Shown here: piece after piece, positions 24,764-32,999 of the stretch
Layout of the letters: every line of letters starts with the position of its first letter
Position numbering within the stretch: the first letter of the stretch is position 1
Source: Lentzea sp. NBRC 105346
GTDB lineage: Bacteria; Actinomycetota; Actinomycetes; Mycobacteriales; Pseudonocardiaceae
Assembly: GCF_030269605.1 (NCBI RefSeq)
Contig: NZ_BSTQ01000021.1
Location: 124,001-188,000, forward strand
Length of the DNA stretch: 64,000 bases
Direction of reading: 5' to 3'
Notes under the pieces: generated by a model
What the model was told of the DNA's origin: nothing
The model's database searches: none
Seen by the model: the letters and a program-made list of their open reading frames with translations, nothing else
Position numbers and translations under genes: made by a program

Positions 24764-26790
24764 CTGAAGATCGCCGGGTCGCTGACGCCGGGCGCACCCG
24801 TCTCGACGTGCCCGGCGAACCGCCGCAGATACCCGCTGTCCTCTGCGGACACCACGGTCACGTCGTACCACCGCTTCGACGCGGTCAGGTCGATCGTGCG
24901 GGTCACGTTCGACCCCTGCCCGACCGTGACCGTCTGCGTGCCACCGTATGCGTTCGTGATCTTCAGGTGCCGGACCGGACCGGGGTTGGTGAACCGGAGC
25001 ACCAGGTTCCCGCTCTGATAGCGAGCGGTCACCTCGGCCGCCGGCGCGCTTCCGTGGAACTCGCGAAGAAACCCGTTCGGACCGTGCACGGTCAGGTCGT
25101 AGACACCGTTGGAATACAACGTGTTCCAGGTGTCCGACAGCTGCTTGCCCGCCTCGGTCGTGTACGTCCACGGACCGTCGCCGCGGTTGCGCGCGGTGAT
25201 GTAGAACTGCGCCCCCGCCTTCGCGCCGCCGCTGACGGTCAGCGTGATCTTGCCGCCGTTCACCGACGCGTCGGCGATCGGCGCATACGGCAACGGCCGG
25301 GTGCGCCTGCTCCCCGGTTCCTGCTTCGGCATCGACGGGTTCACCGGCGGCGTCGGCACGTAGTCGGGGTGCCGCTCGCGGTCCGGCGGCTCGTAGCCGC
25401 GGGTGTCCGGCAGCGTAACGAAACTCGTGTTCGTGGCGGTGAAGTCGAACGCGGACGTGAGGTCGCCACAGATCGCGCGCCGCCACGGCGAGATGTTCGG
25501 CTCGTGCACCCCGAACCGCCGCTCGACGAACCGGATGATCGACGTGTGGTCGAACACCTCCGAGCACGTGTAACCGCCCCGGCTCCATGGCGAGACCACG
25601 AGCATCGGCACCCGCTGCCCGAGCCCGTACGGTCCCGGCACGTACGAGAGGCTGCCGCCGTACAGCTCGGTGCTGACGTCCGTTGTGGACAGTCCCTGCG
25701 AGGCCGACGCCGGCGGGTACGGCGGCACGACGTGGTCGAAGAAGCCGTCGTTCTCGTCGTAGGTGATGAACAGCGCGGTCCTGGCCCACACGCTCGGGTT
25801 CGACGTCAGCGCGTCGAGCACCTTGGCGATGTACCAGGCGCCGTAGTTCGCCGGCCAGTTCGGGTGCTCGGTGTACGCCTCAGGCGCCACGATCCAGGAC
25901 ACCTTCGGCAGCCGGTTGTTCTTCACGTCGTTGCGCAGGATGTCGAACAGCGTGCCGCCGGCCTTGATGTTCGTGCCGGTGCGCGCCTTCTCGTAGAGCG
26001 CGTCGCCGGGCTTGGCGTTGCGGTAGTTGTCGAAGTACAGCAACGAGTTGTCGCCGTAGTTGCCACGGTAGGCGTCGGAGATCCAGCCCCAGCTGCCCTT
26101 GGCGTCGAGCCCGTCACCGACGTCCTGGTAGATCTTCCACGACACGCCGGCCTGCTCGAGCCGTTCGGGGTAGGTGCGCCAGCCGTACCCCTTCTCGTCG
26201 TTGCCCAGCACCGGGCCGCCGCCCGTGCCGTCGTTGCCCGTGTAGCCGGTCCACATGTAGTACCGGTTCGGGTCGGTCGCGCCGATGAACGAGCAGTGGT
26301 AGGCGTCGCAGATCGTGAAGGCGTCGGCGAGCGCGTAGTGGAACGGGATGTCGCCGCGGTTCAGGTACGCCATGGTGGTGGCGGTCTTCGCGGGCACCCA
26401 CTTGTCGTACCGGCCGCCGTTCCACGCGAGGTGGCCGCCGTTCCAGTCGTGGTTGAGGTCCTGCAGGAACTGCATGCCCATGTCGTCGGCGGTCGGATGG
26501 AACGGCAGCACGTCCCGCACACCGTCCGACTGGTGCCATACGGACTTTCCGCTCGGCAGCGTCACCGGCCGCGGGTCCCCGAACCCGCGCACGCCGCGCA
26601 GCGTCCCGAAGTAGTGGTCGAACGACCGGTTCTCCTGCATGAGCACGACGATGTGCTCGACGTCGTCGATCGTGCCGGTCCTCGTGGCGGGCGCGATCTC
26701 CGCGGCCCGCGCGATGCTCTCCGACAGCGCCGTGAACGCGGTGGCGGCGGCACCCAGTCGCAGAAACTGACGGCGGTTGACCCCAGGCAT
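24760..26790 (-). CDS. Tat-exported phosphocholine-type phospholipase C
   Basis: 676 residues, full length for the bacterial non-haemolytic PLC/acid phosphatase family. A twin-arginine signal is at the start (NRRQFLRLGAAATAF). The phosphoesterase domain (about 40-470) has HIVVLMQENRSFDHYFG, the family Asn-Arg-Ser-Phe block, and later TYDENDGFFDHVVPP. The C-terminal two DUF756 repeats (about 510-590 and 600-670) have the paired VHGPNGFLREF and VVSAEDSGYLRRFAGH ends. It acts outside the cell on phosphatidylcholine or sphingomyelin and could serve phosphate scavenging. No Pho box was identified in the upstream 100 bases. Confidence 0.93.
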   Translation of the reverse strand: MPGVNRRQFLRLGAAATAFTALSESIARAAEIAPATRTGTIDDVEHIVVLMQENRSFDHYFGTLRGVRGFGDPRPVTLPSGKSVWHQSDGVRDVLPFHPTADDMGMQFLQDLNHDWNGGHLAWNGGRYDKWVPAKTATTMAYLNRGDIPFHYALADAFTICDAYHCSFIGATDPNRYYMWTGYTGNDGTGGGPVLGNDEKGYGWRTYPERLEQAGVSWKIYQDVGDGLDAKGSWGWISDAYRGNYGDNSLLYFDNYRNAKPGDALYEKARTGTNIKAGGTLFDILRNDVKNNRLPKVSWIVAPEAYTEHPNWPANYGAWYIAKVLDALTSNPSVWARTALFITYDENDGFFDHVVPPYPPASASQGLSTTDVSTELYGGSLSYVPGPYGLGQRVPMLVVSPWSRGGYTCSEVFDHTSIIRFVERRFGVHEPNISPWRRAICGDLTSAFDFTATNTSFVTLPDTRGYEPPDRERHPDYVPTPPVNPSMPKQEPGSRRTRPLPYAPIADASVNGGKITLTVSGGAKAGAQFYITARNRGDGPWTYTTEAGKQLSDTWNTLYSNGVYDLTVHGPNGFLREFHGSAPAAEVTARYQSGNLVLRFTNPGPVRHLKITNAYGGTQTVTVGQGSNVTRTIDLTASKRWYDVTVVSAEDSGYLRRFAGHVETGAPGVSDPAIFS

Positions 26791-26890
26791 GGCTGACTCC
26801 CTCGGCAGCGGCTCAGGAGTCAGATGTCACCCGTCGGTGGAGAACATCCGGCGATGTGCTGGTCAAGCCCGAACGAACTCGGGGTGACCT

Positions 26891-27208
26891 TCAGTGTTCG
26901 GCGGACAGAATGGCGTCGAGCATCCCCGGATACAGCGCGTCGAGGTCGTCCCGGCGCAACGTCGCGATGCGGGACGTGCCCTCGGGCGTCACGCGGATGA
27001 CACCCGCCTCACGCAGCGTGCGGATGTGATGGGTGCGCGTCGACTTGGTGACCGGCAGGTCGATCGCCCCGCAGGCGCACCCCGTGCCGATCCGGTTCAT
27101 CTCCCTGACCAGGTGCAACCGCACCGGGTCGGCGAGCGCGTGCAGCACCGCCTCGATCCGGATGTCGGCACGGTCGGGATGCGGCAACGCGTCACTCATG
27201 GTGCCCAT
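26891..27208 (-). CDS. ArsR-family repressor of the divergent MFS exporter
   Basis: 105 residues. The winged helix spans ALADPVRLHLVREM, VTKSTRTHHIRTLREAGVI and wing TPEGTSRIATL. Cys residues in GTGCACGAID might bind metal or react with electrophiles. ATG 27208 is preferred: starting at 27256 would place the palindromic operator inside the coding region. ATG 27199 is another option. It is divergent from the MFS gene at 27281 and probably its repressor. Confidence 0.88.
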   Translation of the reverse strand: MGTMSDALPHPDRADIRIEAVLHALADPVRLHLVREMNRIGTGCACGAIDLPVTKSTRTHHIRTLREAGVIRVTPEGTSRIATLRRDDLDALYPGMLDAILSAEH

Positions 27209-27210
27209 AG

Positions 27211-27244
27211 TACGAGAACTCTCGTAGTTCGATAATTCTCGTAG
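27211..27244. promoter_or_regulatory. Putative ArsR operator with repeated TACGAGA elements
   Basis: TACGAG-AACT-CTCGTA (27211-27226) is a perfect 6-bp inverted repeat, followed by a second ATTCTCGTA half (27235-27243). The block lies between the divergent ArsR and MFS starts and is AT-rich compared with flanking DNA, as expected for an auto-regulated shared promoter. Confidence 0.7.
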
Positions 27245-27280
27245 TACGGTGTCCATCGTACTAACGACTTAGGGGGCACC

Positions 27281-28459
27281 TTGTCACGGATCCACCTGCT
27301 CGCCGCCGGAGCGTTCGCCGTCGGCACGAGCGGCTACATAGTCACCGGCGTCCTGCCCGCCGTGAGCCGGGAGCTCGACGTCTCCCCCGCCGCCGCGGGC
27401 CAGCTGGTCACCGCGTTCGCCATCGCCTACGCGATCGCCTCACCCGTGCTGGCCGTCCTCACCGGACGGTGGGAGCGGCGCTCACTCCTGATCGCGGCGC
27501 TGGTCCTCAGCGCGGCCGGCAACGCGATGGCCGCCGTCGCGCCCACCTACTCGTGGTTGCTCGGCGCCCGCGTGATCAGCGCGCTCGGCGCCGCCGCGTT
27601 CACCCCGGTCGCCACGGCGGTCGCCACCGTGCTCGCCCCGCCCGACCACCGCGGCCGCGCCGTCGCGACGGTGTTCGGCGGCCTCACGTTCGCGCTGATC
27701 GTGGGCGTGCCGCTGGGCAACATCCTCGGTGAGCGCATCGGTTACCAGGGCGTTTTCGCGGTGGTCGCACTCGTGTCGTTGCTCGGCGCGGCCGCGATCC
27801 AGCTCGGTGTGCCCCGCGTAGCCGCGCCGCCGTTCGCGGGCCTGCGTGAACGGTTCGCCGCCGCGCGCGACCGGCGCGTGCTGCTGGTGCTCGGCATGAC
27901 CGTGCTGGGCTGCCTGGCGGCGTTCAGCGTGTTCACCTACATCGCGCCGATCCTGGCTTCCGTCGCGCACGTGCAGGGCTTCACGATCAGCGCGTTGCTG
28001 CTGGTCTACGGGGTGGGTGGCGCGATCGGCAACACGCTCGGCGGCCGCGTCGCGGACCGCTGGGGCAGCCGCACGCCGTTGTTGGTGATCTTCGCCGTGT
28101 TCATCGTGGTGCTGGCGACGTTGCCGCTGACGGCCGTTTCCGCCGTGAGCGCCGGGTTCGTCATGTTCGTGTGGGGCCTGTTCACGTGGTCGGTGAACCC
28201 GCCGATCCAGAACTGGCTGATCGAGCTGGCGCCGAGGGAGTCGAGCGGACTCCTGTTGTCCGTCAACGCTTCCGCGATCTACCTCGGGGTTGGCCTGTCG
28301 GGCGTGTTCGGCGGCCTGGTGATCAGCAACACCAGCCTGCTCGCGCTGCCGCCGATCGCGGCGCTGGTCGCGCTCGGCGCCTTGGGTCTGCTGCTGGCCC
28401 AGCCGCTAGACGCGGCGCGCCCACGTCACGATGAACATCTCGCCGAACATGCAGCCTGA
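27281..28459 (+). CDS. DHA1-type MFS exporter
   Basis: 392 residues, 12 helices. GYIVTGVLPAVSRELDVSPAAAGQLVT at the first loop, LTGRWERRSLL (motif A) and GVPLGNILGERIGYQGVF (antiporter motif C-like) identify a DHA1 drug or metabolite exporter. Translation begins at TTG 27281, with AGGGGG seven to eleven bases upstream. It is regulated in all likelihood by the divergent ArsR repressor. Its 3' end overlaps the convergent lipoprotein gene by 54 bases. Confidence 0.9.
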   Translation: MSRIHLLAAGAFAVGTSGYIVTGVLPAVSRELDVSPAAAGQLVTAFAIAYAIASPVLAVLTGRWERRSLLIAALVLSAAGNAMAAVAPTYSWLLGARVISALGAAAFTPVATAVATVLAPPDHRGRAVATVFGGLTFALIVGVPLGNILGERIGYQGVFAVVALVSLLGAAAIQLGVPRVAAPPFAGLRERFAAARDRRVLLVLGMTVLGCLAAFSVFTYIAPILASVAHVQGFTISALLLVYGVGGAIGNTLGGRVADRWGSRTPLLVIFAVFIVVLATLPLTAVSAVSAGFVMFVWGLFTWSVNPPIQNWLIELAPRESSGLLLSVNASAIYLGVGLSGVFGGLVISNTSLLALPPIAALVALGALGLLLAQPLDAARPRHDEHLAEHAA

Positions 28460-28669
28460 TCCCGCGTTGGCCGGGCGGTAGCCGGTCACAACCACCTCGG
28501 CTCCAGGACGCACAACGGCCCGATCGTTCACGAACAGCGTGTAGGTCTGACCGTCCACCTCCATCGCGAGGCAACTCTCGACCCCCTCGCGGACCACCCC
28601 GTGCAGCGTCTCGGCCGGGGTGCACGACGCGAAGCCGAGCAAGAGCACCACGAACACCGCGCGCCACAT
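28406..28669 (-). CDS. Small secreted protein or lipoprotein of unknown function
   Basis: 87 residues. The N-terminus (MWRAVFVVLLLGFASCTPAE) is a signal peptide with a plausible lipobox Cys at residue 16. The remainder (VVREGVESCLAMEVDGQTYTLFVNDRAVVRPGAEVVVTGY) looks like a small beta-barrel (OB-like) domain with two further Cys (CL and GCMFGE) that could pair. No family recognised. The tail overlaps the MFS gene, so the real gene is supported mainly by the signal peptide and codon bias. Confidence 0.65.
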   Translation of the reverse strand: MWRAVFVVLLLGFASCTPAETLHGVVREGVESCLAMEVDGQTYTLFVNDRAVVRPGAEVVVTGYRPANAGSGCMFGEMFIVTWARRV

Positions 28670-28699
28670 CGGTCCATCATCGACGGTCGCCCGCCACGG

Positions 28700-30037
28700 G
28701 TGAAGACGCCGCCCGGCGGCTTCGGCGACGGTGATCGGGTGCTCGTTCCGCTCGCACTCGCGCAGTTCATCTGCAGCTTCGCCGGCTCGAACATGAACGT
28801 GATGATCAACGACATCAGTGCGGACCTGGACACCGACGTGCACGGTGTCCAACTGGCCATCACGATCTTCCTGGTCGTGATGGCCGCGCTGATGGTGCCA
28901 GGCGGCAAGCTGACCGACCGGTGGGGCCGCAAACGCTGCTTCACGCTGGGCCTCGTGCTGTACGGCATCGGCGCGGTGCTCAGCGCTGTCGCACCGGGCC
29001 TCCCGGTGCTCATCCTCGGCAACTCGATCCTCGAGGGCATCGGCACCGCGCTGCTGATCCCGCCCGTCTACATCCTCACCACGGTGCACTTCGCCGCCGG
29101 TTCACGCGCCCGCGCGTTCGGCGTGATCAGCGCGATGGGCGGGGTGGGCGCGGCGACGGGTCCGTTGATCGGCGGGCTGATCACGTCGGCGATCAGCTGG
29201 CGCGCGGCCTTCGTCTTCCAGGCCGCGATAGTCGCATTGATCGCGTGGATGGCACGCAAGATCGTCGACCCGATCCCGGCCGACCCGACCCGTCCGTTCG
29301 ACCTGAAGGGCGCGGTGCTGTCGGCCGCCGGGCTGGTCCTGATCGTCGTCGGAATCCTGGCGGCGGACGACAACCTGTGGCTCTTCCTGGGGCTGATCGG
29401 TCTTGGATTCGTTGTCCTGGCCCGGTTCTTCCACACCATGCGCACGCGGTCCGACCCGCTGCTGTCGCCGGACCTGTTCCGCAACCGCACGGCGAACCTC
29501 GGGCTCGTCACGCAACACGTGCAGTGGTTGCTGCTCATGGGAATCTCGTTCGTCGTCGCCACCTACTTCCAGGTCATCCACGGCTACAGCGCCGTCCACA
29601 CCGGACTCATCTTCACCTCGGCGACCGCGGGCATCCTGGTGTCCTCGCTCGCCGCCGGGCCGCTCACGCGACGGTTCCAGCAGCGGAACCTCATCGTGGC
29701 CGGATTCCTCGTCACCTTCACGGGCATCGTCTTGCTGCTGACCGTCCGGTCGGTGGCGTGGCCGGGACTGCTGGTGATCGGGCTGGGGCTGGGTGGGATG
29801 CTCACCCCGTCCGTCAACGTCGTGCAGTCGAGCTTTCCGGAGGCGCGGCAGGGCGAGATCTCCGGTGTGTCGCGCAGCGTTTCCAACCTCGGGTCGGCGC
29901 TCGGTACGGCCATCGCGGGCACCGTCCTCGTGGCCGGGTTGACCGACCACGACTACGCGTTGGCTCTCGTCGTCCTGGCCGTCATGGGTGTGGTCGGTCT
30001 GGTGGGGGCCTTGCGGTTGCCGGTCACGCGGGCTTGA
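28700..30037 (+). CDS. DHA2-type MFS multidrug exporter
   Basis: 445 residues. About 14 hydrophobic helices, with MNVMINDISADLDTDVHGVQLAITIF near the start and LTDRWGRKRCFTLGL (motif A), GGVGAATGPLIGGLI (motif C) and QSSFPEARQGEISGVSRSVSNLGSALGTAIAG near the end, are characteristic of DHA2 drug:H+ antiporters. GTG 28700 is the most likely start, just before the first helix. The convergent oxidase overlaps its tail by 14 bases. No dedicated regulator is adjacent. Confidence 0.87.
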   Translation: MKTPPGGFGDGDRVLVPLALAQFICSFAGSNMNVMINDISADLDTDVHGVQLAITIFLVVMAALMVPGGKLTDRWGRKRCFTLGLVLYGIGAVLSAVAPGLPVLILGNSILEGIGTALLIPPVYILTTVHFAAGSRARAFGVISAMGGVGAATGPLIGGLITSAISWRAAFVFQAAIVALIAWMARKIVDPIPADPTRPFDLKGAVLSAAGLVLIVVGILAADDNLWLFLGLIGLGFVVLARFFHTMRTRSDPLLSPDLFRNRTANLGLVTQHVQWLLLMGISFVVATYFQVIHGYSAVHTGLIFTSATAGILVSSLAAGPLTRRFQQRNLIVAGFLVTFTGIVLLLTVRSVAWPGLLVIGLGLGGMLTPSVNVVQSSFPEARQGEISGVSRSVSNLGSALGTAIAGTVLVAGLTDHDYALALVVLAVMGVVGLVGALRLPVTRA

Positions 30038-31223
30038 TGTTCAGGTTGCGGTGGAACACGTTTGCCGGGTCGTAGGACGCCTTGATCTCGCGCAGCAGTT
30101 GGTAGTCGGCCGCGCTGTAGGCCGTTTCCACTGCAGACGGGTCGTGCAGGAAGTTGAGGAACGAGCCGCCGGTGGCGTGGGGCCAGAGGCGCTCGGCCGC
30201 TTCGTCGGGGCCGTCGACGATGATCGAGAACGGGACGTTGCGGTGGCCCGCCGGGCCTTCGCCTCTCGTCATCGCGCCGCCCCAGTACCGGATCTCGACT
30301 GCGGCGGACTCGGCCGCCACTTTGAGGATGGTGTCGATGTCGGGTAGCTCGTTGAACAGTTCGAAGTGTCGTGGGGCGGTGCCCGGCACGGGTTGTTCCG
30401 AGAACGCGTCCGCCACGCCCAGCGGTTTGAGGGCCTTCCGCGCCGCATGCGCGTCACCGAGGTAGGTGGCGCGGACCGCTACGTGCTCGGCCGTGAGGGC
30501 GATGGTGCACGTCAGTTCTTCGGGCATGATCGGTGCGTAGGCCCGGAACCTGGCCAGGATGTCGGCCGCCTGCTCGCTGGGGAACAGCGCCTGGCCTGCA
30601 TACACCTCGTCTACCGGATGCAGTCGGACCTCCATCGACGTGACGACGCCGAAGTTGCCACCACCGCCGCGCAGTGCCCAGAACAGGTCTGGGTTGTGGT
30701 CGTGTGTCGCGGTCACGGCCTCGCCGTCTGCCGTGACGAGGTCTGCGCGGAGGAGGTTGTCCGCGCCGAAGCCGTACTTGCGGGACATTGCTCCCAGGCC
30801 GCCGCCCATCGTGAATCCGGCTACGCCGACGCTCGCGTGTGAGCCAGATACCGGGGCCAGGCCGAATGGGGCGGCTGCCTTGAGGACATCAGCCCACACC
30901 GCTCCGGCGCCGATCCTGGCGATTCTGCGGTCCGGGTCTACCAGGACGGATTTGATCGCGGACGTTTTTAGCAGTAGGCCACCGTCGGAGGGGACGTGGG
31001 TGCCGTGTCCTGTGGATTGGATCGCTATCGGTAGGTCGTTGTTGCGTGCCCACGTGACTGCGGCTTGGACGTCGGCCGTGTTGATTGCCTCGACGATGAT
31101 GGCGGGGGTTGCGTTGAAGGCCGGGTTGAGCGTGGCGCGTTGGGTGTCGTAGGCGGTGTCGCCTGGGCGGTGGATGTTGCCCTGGACTGTGGCGTAGCTG
31201 CTGGTGCGGGCTGGCTGGGTCAT
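30024..31223 (-). CDS. BBE/VAO-type FAD-linked oxidase
   Basis: 399 residues. The FAD-binding PCMH domain (about 30-200) has IAIQSTGHG (His position for 8-alpha-histidyl FAD), SVGVAGFTMGGGLGAMSRKYG and ALRGGGGNFGVVTSME. The C-terminus has the BBE signature YDPANVFHRNLNI. The second, Cys-linked FAD attachment of BBE proper seems absent, so single covalent FAD is expected. Substrates may be sugars, alkaloids or small natural products. ATG 31223 has GGAAGG upstream. The gene borders the inverted-repeat element at 31300. Confidence 0.9.
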   Translation of the reverse strand: MTQPARTSSYATVQGNIHRPGDTAYDTQRATLNPAFNATPAIIVEAINTADVQAAVTWARNNDLPIAIQSTGHGTHVPSDGGLLLKTSAIKSVLVDPDRRIARIGAGAVWADVLKAAAPFGLAPVSGSHASVGVAGFTMGGGLGAMSRKYGFGADNLLRADLVTADGEAVTATHDHNPDLFWALRGGGGNFGVVTSMEVRLHPVDEVYAGQALFPSEQAADILARFRAYAPIMPEELTCTIALTAEHVAVRATYLGDAHAARKALKPLGVADAFSEQPVPGTAPRHFELFNELPDIDTILKVAAESAAVEIRYWGGAMTRGEGPAGHRNVPFSIIVDGPDEAAERLWPHATGGSFLNFLHDPSAVETAYSAADYQLLREIKASYDPANVFHRNLNIKPA

Positions 31224-31299
31224 CGTGGGGCGCCTTCCGTGGGTGGTCGTTACCCCTGCGTCGAACGGGCCCGCCCTCGTTCGACAGTTGTGCGGTCCT

Positions 31300-31698
31300 G
31301 GCTTCGACGCGGCTGCGCCGCGACACGTTGGCATTTTCGCGCGGCCACGGCGCTAGGGCGCCGCGTCCGCGCGAAAATGCCAACGTACCGAAAAGATGGC
31401 TGGCTTTTGTTGTGGGTCCCGATCCTGCCCAGACTTGCGTCGTTTGCTGCGGTTGCGGGCTTGGCCGGGATGAGTGGCTTGAGTTTCGTTGTTTTTTAAA
31501 AAAGTACGAAACTTCAGCCACTCATCCCGGCCACCTATGCAACCGCACATCAACATCGAAAGTCTGGAAAGGATCGGGACCACGACGGCAGCCAGCCATC
31601 TTTTATCGTTACGTTGGCATTTTTGTGCGGGACAGGCGCCCTAGCGCCTGGCCCGCACAAAAATGCCAACGTGTCGCGGCGCAGCCGCGTCCAAAGCC
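31300..31698. mobile_element. Gene-less inverted-repeat element (copies C and D), MITE-like
   Basis: Two arms of the same family as copies A and B: C (31300 to about 31497, forward) and D (about 31502-31698, reverse) meet head to head at GTTTTTTAAAAAAG. Each arm has the small GCGGC-TGC-GCCGC hairpin, a 62-nt hairpin (31325-31386 and 31611-31672) and the GGTCCCGATCC-to-CAGAC stretch. The whole 31224-31716 gap holds no gene. It looks like an internally deleted, non-autonomous relative of the DUF222-HNH element at 8090-9804. Confidence 0.8.
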
Positions 31699-31716
31699 AA
31701 CCGGTAGCATCCCCGC

Positions 31717-32367
31717 GTGACCTACGAAGATCCATTCGACCACCTCGACGCCGCCTCCCTGCCCGAGCGGCAGCAGCACATCCTCGTGGCAATCCGCGAC
31801 TGGGTGGTCCGACATGGATACTCGCCGAGCACGCGAGAGATCGGCGAAGCGGTGGGCCTGAAGTCCCCCTCAACGGTCTCCAAGCACCTGGCCGCCCTAG
31901 AAGACAAGGGCTTCCTCAAGCGAGGCGCAACCATCACCCGCCCCATGGACGTCCGCCTGTTCCTGACCGACACGAAGCGCGAGCCGGACGGCGACTCGGT
32001 GTCCGTACCGGTCGTCGGCGACATCGCGGCCGGCACCCCGATCTCCGCGGTAGAGCACGTAGACGACATGATCACGCTGCCCCGAGGCCTCACGGGCCGG
32101 GGCACGGTCTTCGGCCTACGCGTCCGAGGCGACTCGATGATCGACGCGGCGATCTGCGACGGCGACATCGTCGTGGTGCGCCAGCAGTCCGAAGCGCATT
32201 CGGGCCAGATCGTCGCCGCGATGATCGACGAAGAGGCGACCGTCAAGGTCTACCGCAAGCGCAACGGCCACGTGTACCTGGAACCACGCAACGAGAACTA
32301 CGACGTCATCGACGGCGACCACGCCGTGATCCTGGGCATCGTCGTCTCGGTCCTGCGCTCCATGTGA
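31717..32367 (+). CDS. lexA: LexA repressor
   Basis: 216 residues. The N-terminal winged helix (about 17-75) has SPSTREIGEAVGLKSPSTVSKHLAALEDKGFL. The C-terminal S24 peptidase domain has the self-cleavage pair Ala105-Gly106 in DIAAGTP, the catalytic Ser140 in RGDSMID and Lys177 in ATVKVYRK. All are intact, so RecA-stimulated autocleavage and SOS control are expected. It starts with GTG, 18 bases after repeat element D, and no actinobacterial SOS box (TCGAACN4GTTCGA) is seen in the short upstream gap. Confidence 0.95.
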   Translation: MTYEDPFDHLDAASLPERQQHILVAIRDWVVRHGYSPSTREIGEAVGLKSPSTVSKHLAALEDKGFLKRGATITRPMDVRLFLTDTKREPDGDSVSVPVVGDIAAGTPISAVEHVDDMITLPRGLTGRGTVFGLRVRGDSMIDAAICDGDIVVVRQQSEAHSGQIVAAMIDEEATVKVYRKRNGHVYLEPRNENYDVIDGDHAVILGIVVSVLRSM

Positions 32368-32368
32368 C

Positions 32369-32932
32369 TCAGTACTGGATGTAGTGCTTGATCTCAGCCG
32401 CTCGCGATGAACCAGCGAACCGCGACACGAGGTGCAGCGCCATATCGATGCCCGCGGACACCCCGGCGGCGGTGATCACGTCACCGTCGTCGACGAACCG
32501 GTCGTCCGGGCGCACCTCGATGGTGGGATCGAGCACCTCCAGGAACTCCAGCGTCGCCCAGTGCGAAGTGGCCGGGCGGTCGGTCAACAGCCCAGCAGCG
32601 GCGAAGACCAGTGACCCGGTGCAAACGCTGGTCATCAGCGGCGCCGCAGACCGCACCCAGTCGAGGTGCTCCTCGTCCTTCACCAGCACCTCGGTGCCCT
32701 CACCGCCGGGATGCACGATCACGTCCCAAGCCGGAGCTGAAGAAAACGAGTAGTCCGGTGTAAGGACCATGCCCTTCGCGCACGTCACGGGTGAACCGCC
32801 GGACGACACCGTGGCCACGCGGAAACCGTCGCCGGGATGCTGCTGCGTCCACGCGGCGAGCACCTCCCAGGGACCGACGACGTCGAGCTCCTCGACGCGG
32901 TCGAACAGCAGGATGCCGATGTTCTGGGTCAT
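32369..32932 (-). CDS. DJ-1/PfpI-family protein, isonitrile-hydratase-like
   Basis: 187 residues. The class I glutamine-amidotransferase-like fold begins NIGILLFDRVEELDVVGPWEV and has the nucleophile elbow SVCTGSLVFAAAGLLTDRPATSHWA (Cys near residue 101). This resembles the isonitrile hydratase (InhA) subgroup, which converts isonitriles to N-formamides, although many relatives are uncharacterised. ATG 32932 is chosen because family members begin at this strand. It is convergent with lexA, with stops two bases apart, and divergent from the FMN reductase gene at 33000. Confidence 0.85.
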   Translation of the reverse strand: MTQNIGILLFDRVEELDVVGPWEVLAAWTQQHPGDGFRVATVSSGGSPVTCAKGMVLTPDYSFSSAPAWDVIVHPGGEGTEVLVKDEEHLDWVRSAAPLMTSVCTGSLVFAAAGLLTDRPATSHWATLEFLEVLDPTIEVRPDDRFVDDGDVITAAGVSAGIDMALHLVSRFAGSSRAAEIKHYIQY

Positions 32933-32999
32933 GGAGCAACGAAAGCACCGAGCGGTTACGTAACCGGCCGGGAACCGCGCGTCCCTAGCGTTCGGCGCC

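Noticed and set aside
23506..26796. A 1096-codon open frame on the + strand running through the monooxygenase and phospholipase genes
   Set aside because: It is an Arg/Pro-rich shadow frame typical of high-GC DNA. The monooxygenase (+) and phospholipase (-) have intact motifs in other frames.
31260..31284. TCGAAC ... GTTCGA pair resembling an SOS box
   Set aside because: The half-sites are 13 bases apart, not the four of actinobacterial SOS boxes, and the site is on the far side of the repeat element from lexA.
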